Positions 8,832-19,445 of a DNA stretch of 64,000 nt are shown here, in pieces. Under the pieces are notes generated by a model. It was not told the origin of the DNA. It saw only the letters and a program-made list of their open reading frames with translations, and did not search any database. Within the stretch, counting starts at the first letter, position 1. Each line of letters opens with the position of its first letter. This DNA is from Yamagishiella unicocca (Eukaryota > Chlorophyta > Chlorophyceae > Chlamydomonadales > Volvocaceae), in contig BDSL01000057.1 of assembly GCA_003116995.1 (NCBI GenBank), positions 310,001 through 374,000 on the forward strand, written 5' to 3'. The position numbers were made by a program, and so were the translations under genes.

Positions 8832-10758
8832 TCACCCAATGACCATGCTGGCGTCCGGTGCGACTGCGGGCAGCACCCCTGGCGGCCCCTGCGGGAAGGG
8901 CAGGTCGCCGACGAACTGCGGCACCTGGTCTCCCCGCACGTACTTGTGGTACACGCCGGTGCCGTCCAGGGTCACCAGGCGGATGACGCCGCCGGAGGAG
9001 GAGTCGCGCGTCATGGCCAGCGCGATGGCCTCCTCCACCCAGTGCTCCGCCTCCTCGCGGGTCATGTCGTCACTGCGGAGAGGGGACGCGGAGGAGAGGG
9101 AGCGGTGGCGAGGGAGCGATTAGAGGGGCCGATTATATTAAGAGGGGGCCCAGGTGGTTGCAGAAAAGAACCCAGGTGGTGGGGCGCATAGGTGGCATGC
9201 AGGGCATACCGCCAGAAGGCGTGAGCTGCTTTTGATTCGACGGCTGCGTGCCTTCCTCACTCGGCAAGGCAGCAGCGTGGCAGCGTGGTGGCAACGCTTC
9301 AGCATGACGCCGACCCTACAGCTGTCGCCGTTTTCAAATGCAGCCCCGGTTGCAGCGCTTGAGCCCCGCAGCGCGGTCCTCCGACATTGCGACTGCCGCT
9401 GTCGCTAGCCCGCATGTCTCGACCCCGTGCGTTGGGGCCAGGCGGCGCCGTCGGCAACTGCTCCCACCCTGGAGCCGTTAATCGATACATCGCCAGCCGA
9501 CGCTCCGAAACCAGCTCGCCAGCACTCCTCCTTCCACCCCTCCGAAACCAGCTCGCCAGCACTCCTCCTTCCATCCCCCTGTTTGTGTTCGTATCTTTTA
9601 CGTCCCTCTTCTTCAGCACCAGCCAGGTGCCCGCAGCAGCACGGAGACTGCGTCTCGTCACGTGGCCTCACGCTACTCACCACCTGCCCCCATCATTTAG
9701 GTCCTGGGCCTACTGCGGACCCGTCGCCCCGCCTGCGCTTTCACTAAACAAACCAAATCCCTGCCCTTCACTTTGGCCACCACACAGAACCACTCGGAAT
9801 TAATACCCCTCCCCCCAAATGCCACCGCGGACAGGACAGCTCACACATCCAGCGGCTCGGTGTAGAGATTACTCACTGGAATTCGCTGTCGCAGTAGGCC
9901 CAGATGTAGCTGCTGCCCGAGCCGTCGATGGCCCACTTCTCCTTGGAGAGTGTGCCGCCGATGGGCGCGCCGTACACCTGGCCGCCGCCGTGGCGGTCCC
10001 AGCCCACCACCAGCATCGCGCCCACGAGATGATCCTTGTTGTTGTAGTTGATCTGCGGGAGTCGTACGTCGTCAAAAGGGGGAGGATGGTGACGAAGGTC
10101 AGGGCGGCGTGTGGGGTTGGAGAGCCGGGCTGGGGTCTAGGAGCCAGGCAGGGTTCTGGGCTCCGAGCGCTGCACAGTTGCCGAGATGAGGTTCGGCGCT
10201 TAACACCCTGCCATTCCTTTATCATTCCTACATGCGTTGCTGCTGTGGGGGTTTTGTTGTTGGCTAGATGCCTTGCGTTGGATGGGTGTCGTTCTACTGC
10301 ACCCGTGCATAACCCTCGCGAACCGACCGGTGGAAGTCAGCAACCCAACGCGCCAACGCTTACCATTTTTACCAGGTTGGCCGCCATTTCCACGCTTGGC
10401 TCGTCCCCTGACTCAGAGATCACTTGGTCCAGGAAGTGTTTCACTGTGGTTGAAAGGGGGGAAAGCGGTAGGTCAAGGACTGCACATGCTGATACCGGAA
10501 GACAAGGGTCGCCAGCAGGCCCAGGTACTCACCATTGTCACTAATGATCTGTGTGTCTGGCGCACTGCCGGAGCGGCACAGGTAAATGTAGTCCGAAAGG
10601 GGCGCGATCTTGTTAGATGCGCGGTTCATAATGTAGTTTCCAATGCTGACCCTGCCGTCGGCTCCCAGTACAACTCCTCCCTTGTAAGTACATGCTACAA
10701 TGGTGGTACCAGTCGAGGGCGCAGCCTCAGCGTGGCTGGCACCCCGCGACACGTCCAT
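8832..10758 (-). CDS. PBA1: 20S proteasome subunit beta-1 (caspase-like subunit), four exons
   Basis: Catalytic beta-1 subunit of the 20S proteasome. Exons on the minus strand: 10758-10533, 10443-10364, 10052-9877, 9072-8832, all GT-AG with matching phases, coding 240 residues. A 17-residue propeptide ends in Gly17; self-cleavage would expose Thr18 as the catalytic Thr1 ([11 protein letters not shown]). With that numbering Asp17 (GADGR), Lys33 (NKIAP) and Arg45 (LCRSG) are all present; Arg45 in the S1 pocket is what gives beta-1 its preference for acidic residues. The SGSS motif (DGSGSSYIW) supplies the Ser129/Ser131 region. The start at 10758 is the first ATG giving a normal short propeptide. 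The C-terminal tail is longer and richer in proline than in animals. It is divergent from the RAP-domain gene. Confidence 0.95.
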
Positions 10759-10959
10759 GGCTATCGCAAAGCAACTCAAAGCTTTTGGTACCAAGGATTA
10801 TTGTTTAAGTTATGTAGCTTGTATATGCGACAATCGTGTAGGCACTTTAAACCTCCAATTGCATTTAATTTGGCAGACACGATGGTCGAGTCAAGAGCCT
10901 CGCGTGATGCACGCTAATATACAACATGGCTGTATAATTATTATTCTACTCCACTCCAT
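10759..10959. promoter_or_regulatory. Shared 201-bp divergent promoter region
   Basis: The start codons of the proteasome gene (10758, minus) and the RAP-domain gene (10960, plus) are only 201 bp apart. The gap is clearly AT-richer than its flanks (for example the stretch around 10930-10955), so both promoters and both 5' UTRs must lie inside it. No single core element stands out. Confidence 0.5.
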
Positions 10960-13900
10960 ATGCCTGGATCAAGTAATATTAAATGTTTTGGCAGCGTCCG
11001 TGCACGCGACGGTGTGACTCCAGTTCCTCTAGCCGGGTACACAGCTCGCATCCTTAGACACTGCCTACATTATGGTCGTAGGTCAGCTTCCCTTCGACAA
11101 TTGCCGACCCGGGCTGCGGACAGATCCACAACACGCCCGTCGGCGACGGGGTCGCCGAACGATGTCGGCGACCTGCTGGACTTTTTGCAAAACGATGCAG
11201 CCCCTTACGAGGTGGCAGTGCCACCGTACACGCAGGTGGCACGCGCTCGCCCTAATAAACGAGCCAAAAGGCCGCAGCTGTCCAGGGTCGTCTCTTCGGG
11301 TAGCCGCGCCGGTGACTCTGGCCAGCAAGCCATTCCCCAGGAGACCGCTGCCAAGCTGCACAAAAGCAATAAGAAACTTCAGCGAAAGGGCACGCAAATC
11401 CTGAGCGAGAGCAGCCGCGATGCCGCCCCCGCGGCAACAGTAGGATCCGGTTCCACCGCAGCAACAAGCTTTGCAAGCGCTCCAGGCGACTTGGCAGCCT
11501 CTTTGACCGGAAGCGCTGCGGCATCCACCACGCCAGCCTCAGTACCCGTCAGAGGGCGCGCCCAGCAGCAGGCCCAGCACCAGACCAACCATACCACCAC
11601 AGAGCCCGCAGCCGCCCCCTCACCGACCGCCGCAGCCGCCACCACAGCGGTCCCCACAACCCATATCGTGCCCTCCGCCGCGTCTAGCGACGATGCTAAC
11701 ACGTCGCCCGCTGCATCCGTAGCAGCCGCCGCCGCCGCGTCACTAGACATTCCACTCCGGCCGCCGGCGACGGCACACGAACCCCAGCAACCCGCCAACG
11801 TGATGGTGAAAGCGCAAACAACACCGCAGTCCAGTGAGGACGACCTGCCGCCAGCACAAGCGCCTTGGACTGGGGCTTTAGCCCCACCAGCTGACGACGG
11901 CGTTAACACCGATGTCGGAGCTCGGACCACATCACCCTTGAATGCTGCGCCGCGCAGGCAGGTACATGTGCCTCATCTGCAACTGGGCACCAAGGAACTG
12001 GAACCGCCATCAGCACCACCACCGATGTTTGGGTTGCCAGTCGGTCCGCCGCATCAACTTACGCAATCTTTTGGGGTACGGCTGGCGGCAGATGGCTCCG
12101 GAGCCGGAGTGCCGACGGGTCCGGTAGCCGAGTCGGCGGACTCGGCTCCTGCTGTGGAGCAGCAGCCGCAGCAGCCGGCATCTGCAGCTGTGCCAGGGAA
12201 GTCAATCGGAGGCGATGTGCCAGGGAAGTCAATCGGAGGCGATGTTGGGGCAGCCGCTGGCGCTCAGCGGCCGGCAGGAGCCAGCAGCATCTCGGAGAGG
12301 CGCGCCAGAGGTGAGGGAGCGGGCAGCAGCGACCGGCGAGGCAGCGGCGCCTTCGGCGACAGTAGCAGCAGCGCTTCCGGCAGCAGCAGCGCCGCCGTGC
12401 CCAGCGGCTTTGCTCCAGCCGGCGGCATGGACGGGGCCGCTTCCTCACCAGCAGCGGCTCGTCAGGTGGCGGTCCGGCGCGCGGCGGTGACGTGGCAGTG
12501 GGGCCGGCACCTGGGGGCCCCGGGGCCCACGCATAGGCCTCCTGCCCAACAGTCCCCCCCCACTGCGGCTGCGGCGATCGGCTCTGAAACCATCAGTGGT
12601 TTGTTGGTTGCCGCAGCCCCAGCTGCAGCACAACCCAGCCCGCAAATCCTCGCGACACCGCCCCCACAGCCCGCCTCACAGCCCGCGCCGCCGCAGCTGA
12701 CAACACAGCCGCAGGCTTTTGCCGCAGCAGATGCAGCTGTGGCGGCTGCAGCGGTGCAGCTTGAAGCGGCGCCTGCGGCAACCGCCGTGCGTCTTCCGGC
12801 GGCGCTGCTGCAGCTTTCGCTCCAGGGGCGGATCTCCCGACTGGAGGCGGCGGCCGCAGCGCTCCGGGGGGCCCACGTGGGGCCAGCCAGGGGAGCGGCC
12901 CAGCCCCAGGGCCCCTCCCTGGAGGAGCGCCAGCGTCAGGCAGCAGCCGGACCGCCGGCGCGGCACCCGCTGCCGCACAACGCCTCTGCGGCCGCCTCTA
13001 GTGCTACCATCGGACCTGCTACTGTGGAGCGCACCAGTCCCGCTGGCTCGAGGCCTGCAGGCCATGCCGCAGCAGCCGTTGCGATGGATGCTTTAGCACG
13101 TGTCACCGGGGGGCTCGATTTGGCGGACATTGAGGGCCTGGCCGCGGCAGGAGCCAGGGGTGAGAGCGCGGACGCCCACGCACCTACCGCGGCAGTTGCC
13201 GTACATGGGGGCCCTGGTTTTGACGAGCCGGTGGAACGGAGCGGCGCTCATCCGACTGCTCCAGGGGGGGCGCCTCGCGCTCCCAGGGAGGTTGTCGCCG
13301 CGCAGGAGCTGTTCCGCAGCCTCGCCCGCTACCGACCCACGGGTCGCGAGGACGGCGCCCTGCTGCTGGCACCCCACGCCCGCTACGAGGGCGCCTCCTA
13401 CCAGGCGGCAGCCCTGGCCGCTGCCGACCGCCCGCAGCTGGTCTTGGAGCCCCTGGGCCTGCAGGACCTGTCGTGCATCGCCGCCGCCTACGCAGCCGCC
13501 GGGCACATACACGCCCCTTTCCTAACCGCCCTTTCCTCCACCTGCTACGACAAAATGACGCCCCCGTCACCGCCGTCGCCACCGCCGCCGAGTGACTCCG
13601 CCACTAATCCTGCTTCCAGCCGACCCGCGGGGCAGACGGTTGCGCCATGGCCGCTAGCGTCGGAATCTCCCGCCGCAGCGGCGCGGGCGGCGCCGGCGGC
13701 GGCGCCGGCGGCGCCACTGACCTTTCATACGGCCTGTGTGCTGCTGATGGCGCTGGCGCGGCTGGGCCACCGCGATGCCCGCCTGGTGGCGGCGCTGGGG
13801 CGCTGGCTGGCGCGTGAGCTGCGCTCCGGGACCGTGACGCCGCGATCCAAGCGTAAGGGCACCTGGCTGGCGGCGGCGCTGTGGTCGTACGCCACCCTGG

Positions 13901-16900
13901 AGCGTACGGCAGCCGGTGGCGGCGGCGCCGACGTGGCGGCGGCGGGCGCGCTGCTGTTCGCGGAGGCCTCTGAGGCGCTGCGTGTCGCACCCGGCTGGCT
14001 GTTCCTGTTCGACTGCAGGGAGGCGCTGTGGGCGTTGTGGGCCTTACGAGTCGCCGCTGTGTCGTACGAATCCGACGGAGATGGGAAGTCGTCACCGCAG
14101 TTGACAGCGGCGGCCGGCGGCGCCGTCGCCGCCAGGCGCGGGGACGGGGCGGCGGCGGTCATGGCGGCCGCAGCAGCGGCTGTGAGCTACACGTCGGATC
14201 CCTTGGTGGAGCTCAAATTGGCGGAGCGGGCTGCTTGCCAGGTGTGGTTTCGGAGCCGGATGGTGGCGGGAACGGGCAGGAGCGATCATGGGGCCGTTTC
14301 TGCATGCATGCAAGGCTGATGTTGGAGGACGACCCCGAATTAAACCTAGCCACCCGCACTCCTGGCGTTTCCTCAGCTCGCCGAGCCCCTTCCCTGCCTC
14401 CCCAGCTGGACCAGCTGGACCCGGGACAACTGGCGGAGGCGTACGCGGTGGTGGCGGAGACGGGTTTCGGAGCCGACCGCGACGTCCTGAAGGCGCTGCG
14501 CCGCTGTACGCTGGCCCGCGCCGTGGCCCTGCGGCCGCAACCGCTGGCGGTCATGGTGGCCTCGTTGGCGGTAATGCAGGTGCGCGAGGCGGGGCTGCGG
14601 GGGAGGGGCAGCACGTGAGCCCGTGGAAACCCCCGGGAAGGGGTCCGGGGGGGCCGTAAAAATCGTTTACATGACAGGGACAGGATAGTTGGAGGGGGCC
14701 GGGGGGATGGGCGGAAGAGGGGCTGGGGGAAGGATCTGGCGTGTTCATCTATACCGCCCCTCGCAAACCCACCAAGGGCCCGGGCCTGTTGGATTGGTGC
14801 GTTCCGGTGCCTTGCCTCGCCCCGTGTGGGTGTACGACGTCCCAGCCGGCGAATCCCGCTGGGCTGATCAGCTCCCGTCCCGCCTACCGTCTCCACCTAG
14901 CATCGTTCCTTAATCATTTTCCTTGTAACTGTGTGTCGTACCACGGATTTCCTGTCTTCCCCTTGCTGCCTACCTTTTCCTCCCCCCCCCGCGGACCCAC
15001 CGAGTAACCCGTCCGTATTTGTAACCCCCCGCGGACCCCGCAGGTCCAGGACGTGGCATGGCTCTCCTCCCTCGCCGCAGCCTGCCGCAACCAGATGATT
15101 AACATGAAGCCCGAGCAGGTCCGGACTGCGAAGTTCTACCCGTTGCCTCGATTCCGCCACATCCCAGGCTGCGGGGAAGCCAATTTCGCGGGCTTAATCC
15201 ACGACGTGCCGTACACTTGCCCCCACACCCCATTCAGGTCGTCGTCGTACTGCACGGCTTCGCCGTGGCGCTGCGCTTCTACTACCCGCCCCTCTTCAAA
15301 GCCGCCGCCGTCATGTGCACCCTCCCTGGCTTCGACCGGCTGGGCCTTATGGCGGCGGGGGACGTGGTGCGCCTGGCGGCGGCGTTCGCGGCGGCGGGGC
15401 ACTACGATGGCATACTGCTGCGGCGTGCGGTGGGTGCGGCAGCGAGCGGGATGAAGGGATACGGCGAGGAGGCGGGGGTCTGGGGGGGTGGTAGGCGGTT
15501 GAGTCGACATACGCGAATCGACACTGAAGCAATTACCGCGAAGGGGGCGGTTGAGTCGACATACGCGAATCGACACTGAAGCAATTACCGCGAAGGGCAT
15601 GGGCGTTGCCGGTGCCCCTGAATAAAAAGAGAGAGTGCGCAGGCCCCTGGTCATTAGCACCCTTGTGCGGCCCCCGTCCCCTTTTCCTTGTCGATTTTCC
15701 CGTTCAGTGCCGACCCACGGGTCTCCTCTCATAACCCCGTCCCCGCAGGCCGACCGCATCCTGGCCCTAGGCGCGGCAGCCACCGCCTGGCAGCGAGCCA
15801 GCGTCCTCCTGTCGGCTGCGCAGCTGTCCTACCGGAGCAACCCGCTGCTCCGCGCCGTGGTTTCGGAGGCATTCGCCATGACGGTGGTGCAGGTGCCCGG
15901 CGCAGCGTCTACCGCTACGTCTACTACAGCCCCGGCGGCTGTTGCGGCGGCAGCGGGCCGAGTGGCGGCGGCGGCCGCGGGGGTCCTGCCGCCTGCACTG
16001 GTGGTGAGTGTGGCGGCGGCCTGCGGGCAGCTGCAGTTCCGGCCGCGGGGGCTGCTGCCGGCGATGTACGCCGCCCGGGACGCGGAGTGGCCGCGGCTGG
16101 GGATGGCTCAGCGAGCCACCCTATGCTGGGCGCTGCTGGTGCTCACGGGTGGGTTGGGCCGGGGCGGCGCGGGAGCGCTCAAGGTGAACGCCAGGGGCCG
16201 TGGGGGTAGCTCTGCAGCCGGCGGCAGCAGCGGCAGCAGCGGCGGCAGCGGCAGCAGCGGCAGCAGCGGCAGCAGCGGCAGCAGCGGCAGCAGCGGCAGC
16301 AGCGGCAGCAGCGGCAGCCATGGCGTTGGTGGCGGTATCATCAATGGCGCGGCCGGCCCAGCTCGGTTGACGGGAGGGCCCGACGCCGCTGGTGCCGGGT
16401 ACCGATTGCGGCGTGGCAAGCGCATTGAGCTCCAACATGTTGAGGAAAAGCAGCGAAAACAGGAAGAACAAGAGCAGCAGCAACAACAAGAGCAGCAGCA
16501 GCAGCAACGCCTCCGGCGCTGGGCGGCGCAGCGCCAGCAGCAGCAGCAGGAGCAGCTGGGCGCGGTGTTGGTGTCGTACTTGCAGGCCCTGGCCGCAACC
16601 GGCTCTCGACAGTGGCCCTCCTCCGAGCACCACGCCCAGCTGCTGGCAGCCTGCGCCGTGCTGGCATGGCGGCCAGGGCCCGGCGCCTCCCACGCAGGTG
16701 GCCTGCCGACTGCGCCGCCGAGCAGCCCGCCGAGCAGTGCCGGCGAGGCGGCACCGCCCAATAACGGCGTCACCGGGACAAGGAACGAGCAAGGAGCTGG
16801 CGGGGGCGACGGCGCTGCTGGCGGCACCGCTGGCGGCATCGCTGGCGACACAGCTGGCGACACAGCTGCTGATGTGCACGGTGGCAGCGGCGCCGCCGGT

Positions 16901-17797
16901 GCGGGTGATGGTGCCGCAACGGCGGCAGAGCTCAATCCCTGGTTGGATGGGTTGAGAGGGCAGCTGCGGCGGCTGCCGGCTGGCGCGATGCGGCGGGTGC
17001 TGACGGCACAGCACCGCTCTCGCCAGGTTGTGCTGGGGCCGTGGGCGCAGGAGGTGGCGGGCGTGGTGCGGGGTGTGGTGGAGGAGGCGGCGCGGGCGGA
17101 CGCCGCGGCAGGCGGTGCTGGGGGCAGGCCGTGGCTGGGGCCTCGCGCGGCGCTGGTCCAGGGAGGCCGCGTCTCCGTGGGGGTGCTGCTCTGTGGGGGC
17201 GCGTTCGCGGCGGACGTGTGTTTGGAAGTGGACCTGGAGGTGGAGCTCCAGGGAGGGCCGCCGGCCGCGACGACGGCCGGCGACGGCAGGGATGCAGCAG
17301 CAGCAGCAGGTGCAGGGAAGGCAGCAGCCCCTGACGGCGCCTCGACGGAACATACCGTACCGTACGGCAGTGGCGGGGCAGAGGACGGCGCCGTCAGTGG
17401 CGGCACCGAGCGGCGGCGCCGCCGCGTGCGGGCGCTGGTTGCGCTTGAGCTGTGCCCGCTGCAGCCGCCGGGCGGTGACGCCGGCGGCGTGGGCCCGGGC
17501 GGGAGCGGGGTGGTGCGCAACTCCCGCTGGCTGTTGTCCGGCGGCGCTGCGCTGCGGCGGCGGCTGCTGGCGCTCTTGGGCTGGCAGGTGCTGGTGCTGC
17601 GGCAGCGGTCCTGGAGGGAGCTGCGCTCGCCGCAGCAACAGCGCCGGGCGGTGGAGGCGCTGCTGCGGGATGCGCTGCGGTGCTGCGAGGAGGTGGAGCG
17701 GCAGGAGGGCGAGGAGGAGGAGAAGGAGGAGGAGGAGGAGGAAGGGGTCCACGTGGCTGCGGCAGCCGGCGGCCAGGGCGGCGAGGCAGTGTCGTAG
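10960..17797 (+). CDS. RAP-domain protein, probable organellar RNA-binding factor, five exons
   Basis: Exons 10960-14241, 14406-14579, 15044-15118, 15238-15429, 15749-17797, every junction phase 0, about 1,923 residues. The N-terminus is Arg/Ser-rich with few acidic residues, as in chloroplast or mitochondrial transit peptides. Residues ~60-800 are disordered Ala/Gln/Pro/Ser-rich filler. From about residue 770 onwards come helical repeats with family-typical features (for example LDQLDPGQLAEAYAVVAETG, and AAGHYDGILLRRA), interrupted by Gly/Ser and Gln-rich runs. Near the C-terminus, RRRLLALLGWQVLVLRQRSW matches the RAP domain consensus (…GW.V…W..L). RAP proteins with helical repeats, including algal OPR-type factors, bind organelle transcripts; that role is inferred from family. 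A very acidic Glu-rich tail ends the protein. First TGTAA after the stop is at 18364. Confidence 0.8.
15494..15597 (+). repeat. 52-bp tandem duplication in intron 4 of the RAP-domain gene
   Basis: Two consecutive, identical 52-bp copies (15494-15545 and 15546-15597), each containing GTCGACATACGCGAATCGAC, an interrupted inverted repeat. Confidence 0.9.
16214..16320 (+). repeat. GGCAGCAGC microsatellite coding Ser/Gly repeats
   Basis: About ten near-perfect copies of a 9-bp unit inside exon 5 of the RAP-domain gene, coding (Gly-Ser-Ser)n. It keeps the reading frame, so copy-number change only alters linker length. Confidence 0.9.
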
Positions 17798-18363
17798 GAG
17801 TGGCGTGAAGCACGGCGCCCGGTCGGGCGCACACGCAGGGCGGCCCCCTGGAGCGTGCATGTGCCACACGCTTGCTGGTTGGGCGTTAGGGATGTGATAT
17901 TAGTAAGGGCCGCTGGGCCGCGCGGAGCCTTAGACACCAGAGGAGGGTACTGGGCGGAGATCTTGGATGGGTGCTGGAGGCGCGGTACCCAAGGGGGTCG
18001 TCTGAGGTGGAGGGGCCCGTGGCAAATACGTGGGCTCTGTAGGCATGAAGGATAACGTGTGTACGGCAACTGATGACTACCGGTAGTGGTGACTCAAGTA
18101 CGGCACAGGCGGAGGAGGTGCGATGTGCGGTGTGTGCAGGGACCCCAGTGGTCGTGTGGACGTATTGTCGTGCAGTGCCGTACAGGTGGGGCCGTGCTGC
18201 GGAGGGGTCATAAATGGGAAACCCGTCCGAGCCCTGGAGCCCTGCCTGCACGGTATATGCTTTCATCATCGCAACTGCTGTGCGGCTAGATGCTTGCTGG
18301 TGGTACTCGGCACTGCGGGTGGCTACTGCCGGCGTGTCGGCCGTTGCAAGGTGGCCGCCGCAA

Positions 18364-18368
18364 TGTAA
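18364..18368 (+). terminator. Candidate TGTAA poly(A) signal of the RAP-domain gene
   Basis: First TGTAA after the stop codon at 17797, giving a 3' UTR near 570 nt. TGTAA is the usual poly(A) signal in Chlamydomonas nuclear genes. Confidence 0.5.
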
Positions 18369-19445
18369 CAGTTGTCGTTATCGGCGGTTCGCGTCCCAGT
18401 TTTCATGTTTGGCGGTATTTTGCCGTTTGTCGCGGGTTTAAGCCGTGAAATGGGACGTAAGTTTAACATGTCCACAATCCGCAGCCTTCCCTGGGCTGCA
18501 ACTTGCAACTACTTCACATGGTTGCTGCGGAACGCAACATGAAGGGACGCCCAGGTTCATCCGGGCCCATAGAGGGAAAGCAACGGCGCCGACCTCTGGC
18601 TAGGCGCGCTACGTCGCGCGAGTGTGTGAGCATATGGGTGAAGCCTGCCCCGCCGTCGCGCAAAATTCAAACCGCATCCTTACTTGACGGCGTCACACGT
18701 TGTGGAAGGTGCAGCTAGGCGTTGTCGGGAAGACTCGCGGCCGGAAATGCACAGTAAACGGTAGTCGTGTGCGTAAAATCGCACGTGTGCACCCAAAGTG
18801 GAACGCAAAGAGACCTTCAGAGGATTACGGCACGTGGTTGCAGGTAAAAAGGGTCGCACGTACCACAGCCGCGACGCCAATCCTTGGCCCATGGGTCCCG
18901 AATGAAACACGAATGAAAGAACGAGTAGCAGGTAGGATTGTATGGGGTCGTTATTAATGCATTTGGGTCCACGCCAAAATGGAACCAGACTCCCGTTGTC
19001 GCTGTATGTACGACGCGTTCTGGCCGTTCCTCCACACTATTTAAAGGGATGAAGCCTTTAATACTGGTCCAGATTAGCAGGTACCCATATGATGAGCAAG
19101 CTTGATGTATTGCCAACGTATTTCCTGCGACGCATGTGCTCGGCCTGTCCTGCGTGATGGACGAGAGAAGCAGCCTTCGAAAGGCACTACACTTTGTCTT
19201 CATGATATTGCAAATCGAAATAATTAGTTATGGAAGCCTGCATCTGCCTTTACATTCAGCATACCTGCACGACAAATAATCACATATGACCGTTTTGACG
19301 TGACAGACACTGCACATTTCACACGGAGTGCTAGGGCACTCGAGCGCAAATGGGCATTATATGAACTTTATCTCTTACATGGGTTAACTGACAGGGCAAG
19401 CAGTTCGGCTGCTAGACAAAGCAGGTGGCTTGGTGGCGGGAACCA
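18369..19445. other. Intergenic region upstream of the ammonium transporter
   Basis: No supported gene. It should hold the promoter and 5' UTR of the transporter; an AT-rich TATTTAAAG at 19037-19045 is a weak core-promoter candidate about 400 bp before the start codon. Confidence 0.4.

Noticed and set aside
16108..18069. Two very long minus-strand frames (poly-Ala and Ser/Arg-rich) opposite exon 5 of the RAP-domain gene
   Set aside because: They are antisense readings of a GC-rich, repeat-containing exon; no domains, and the plus strand has the RAP domain and clean splicing.
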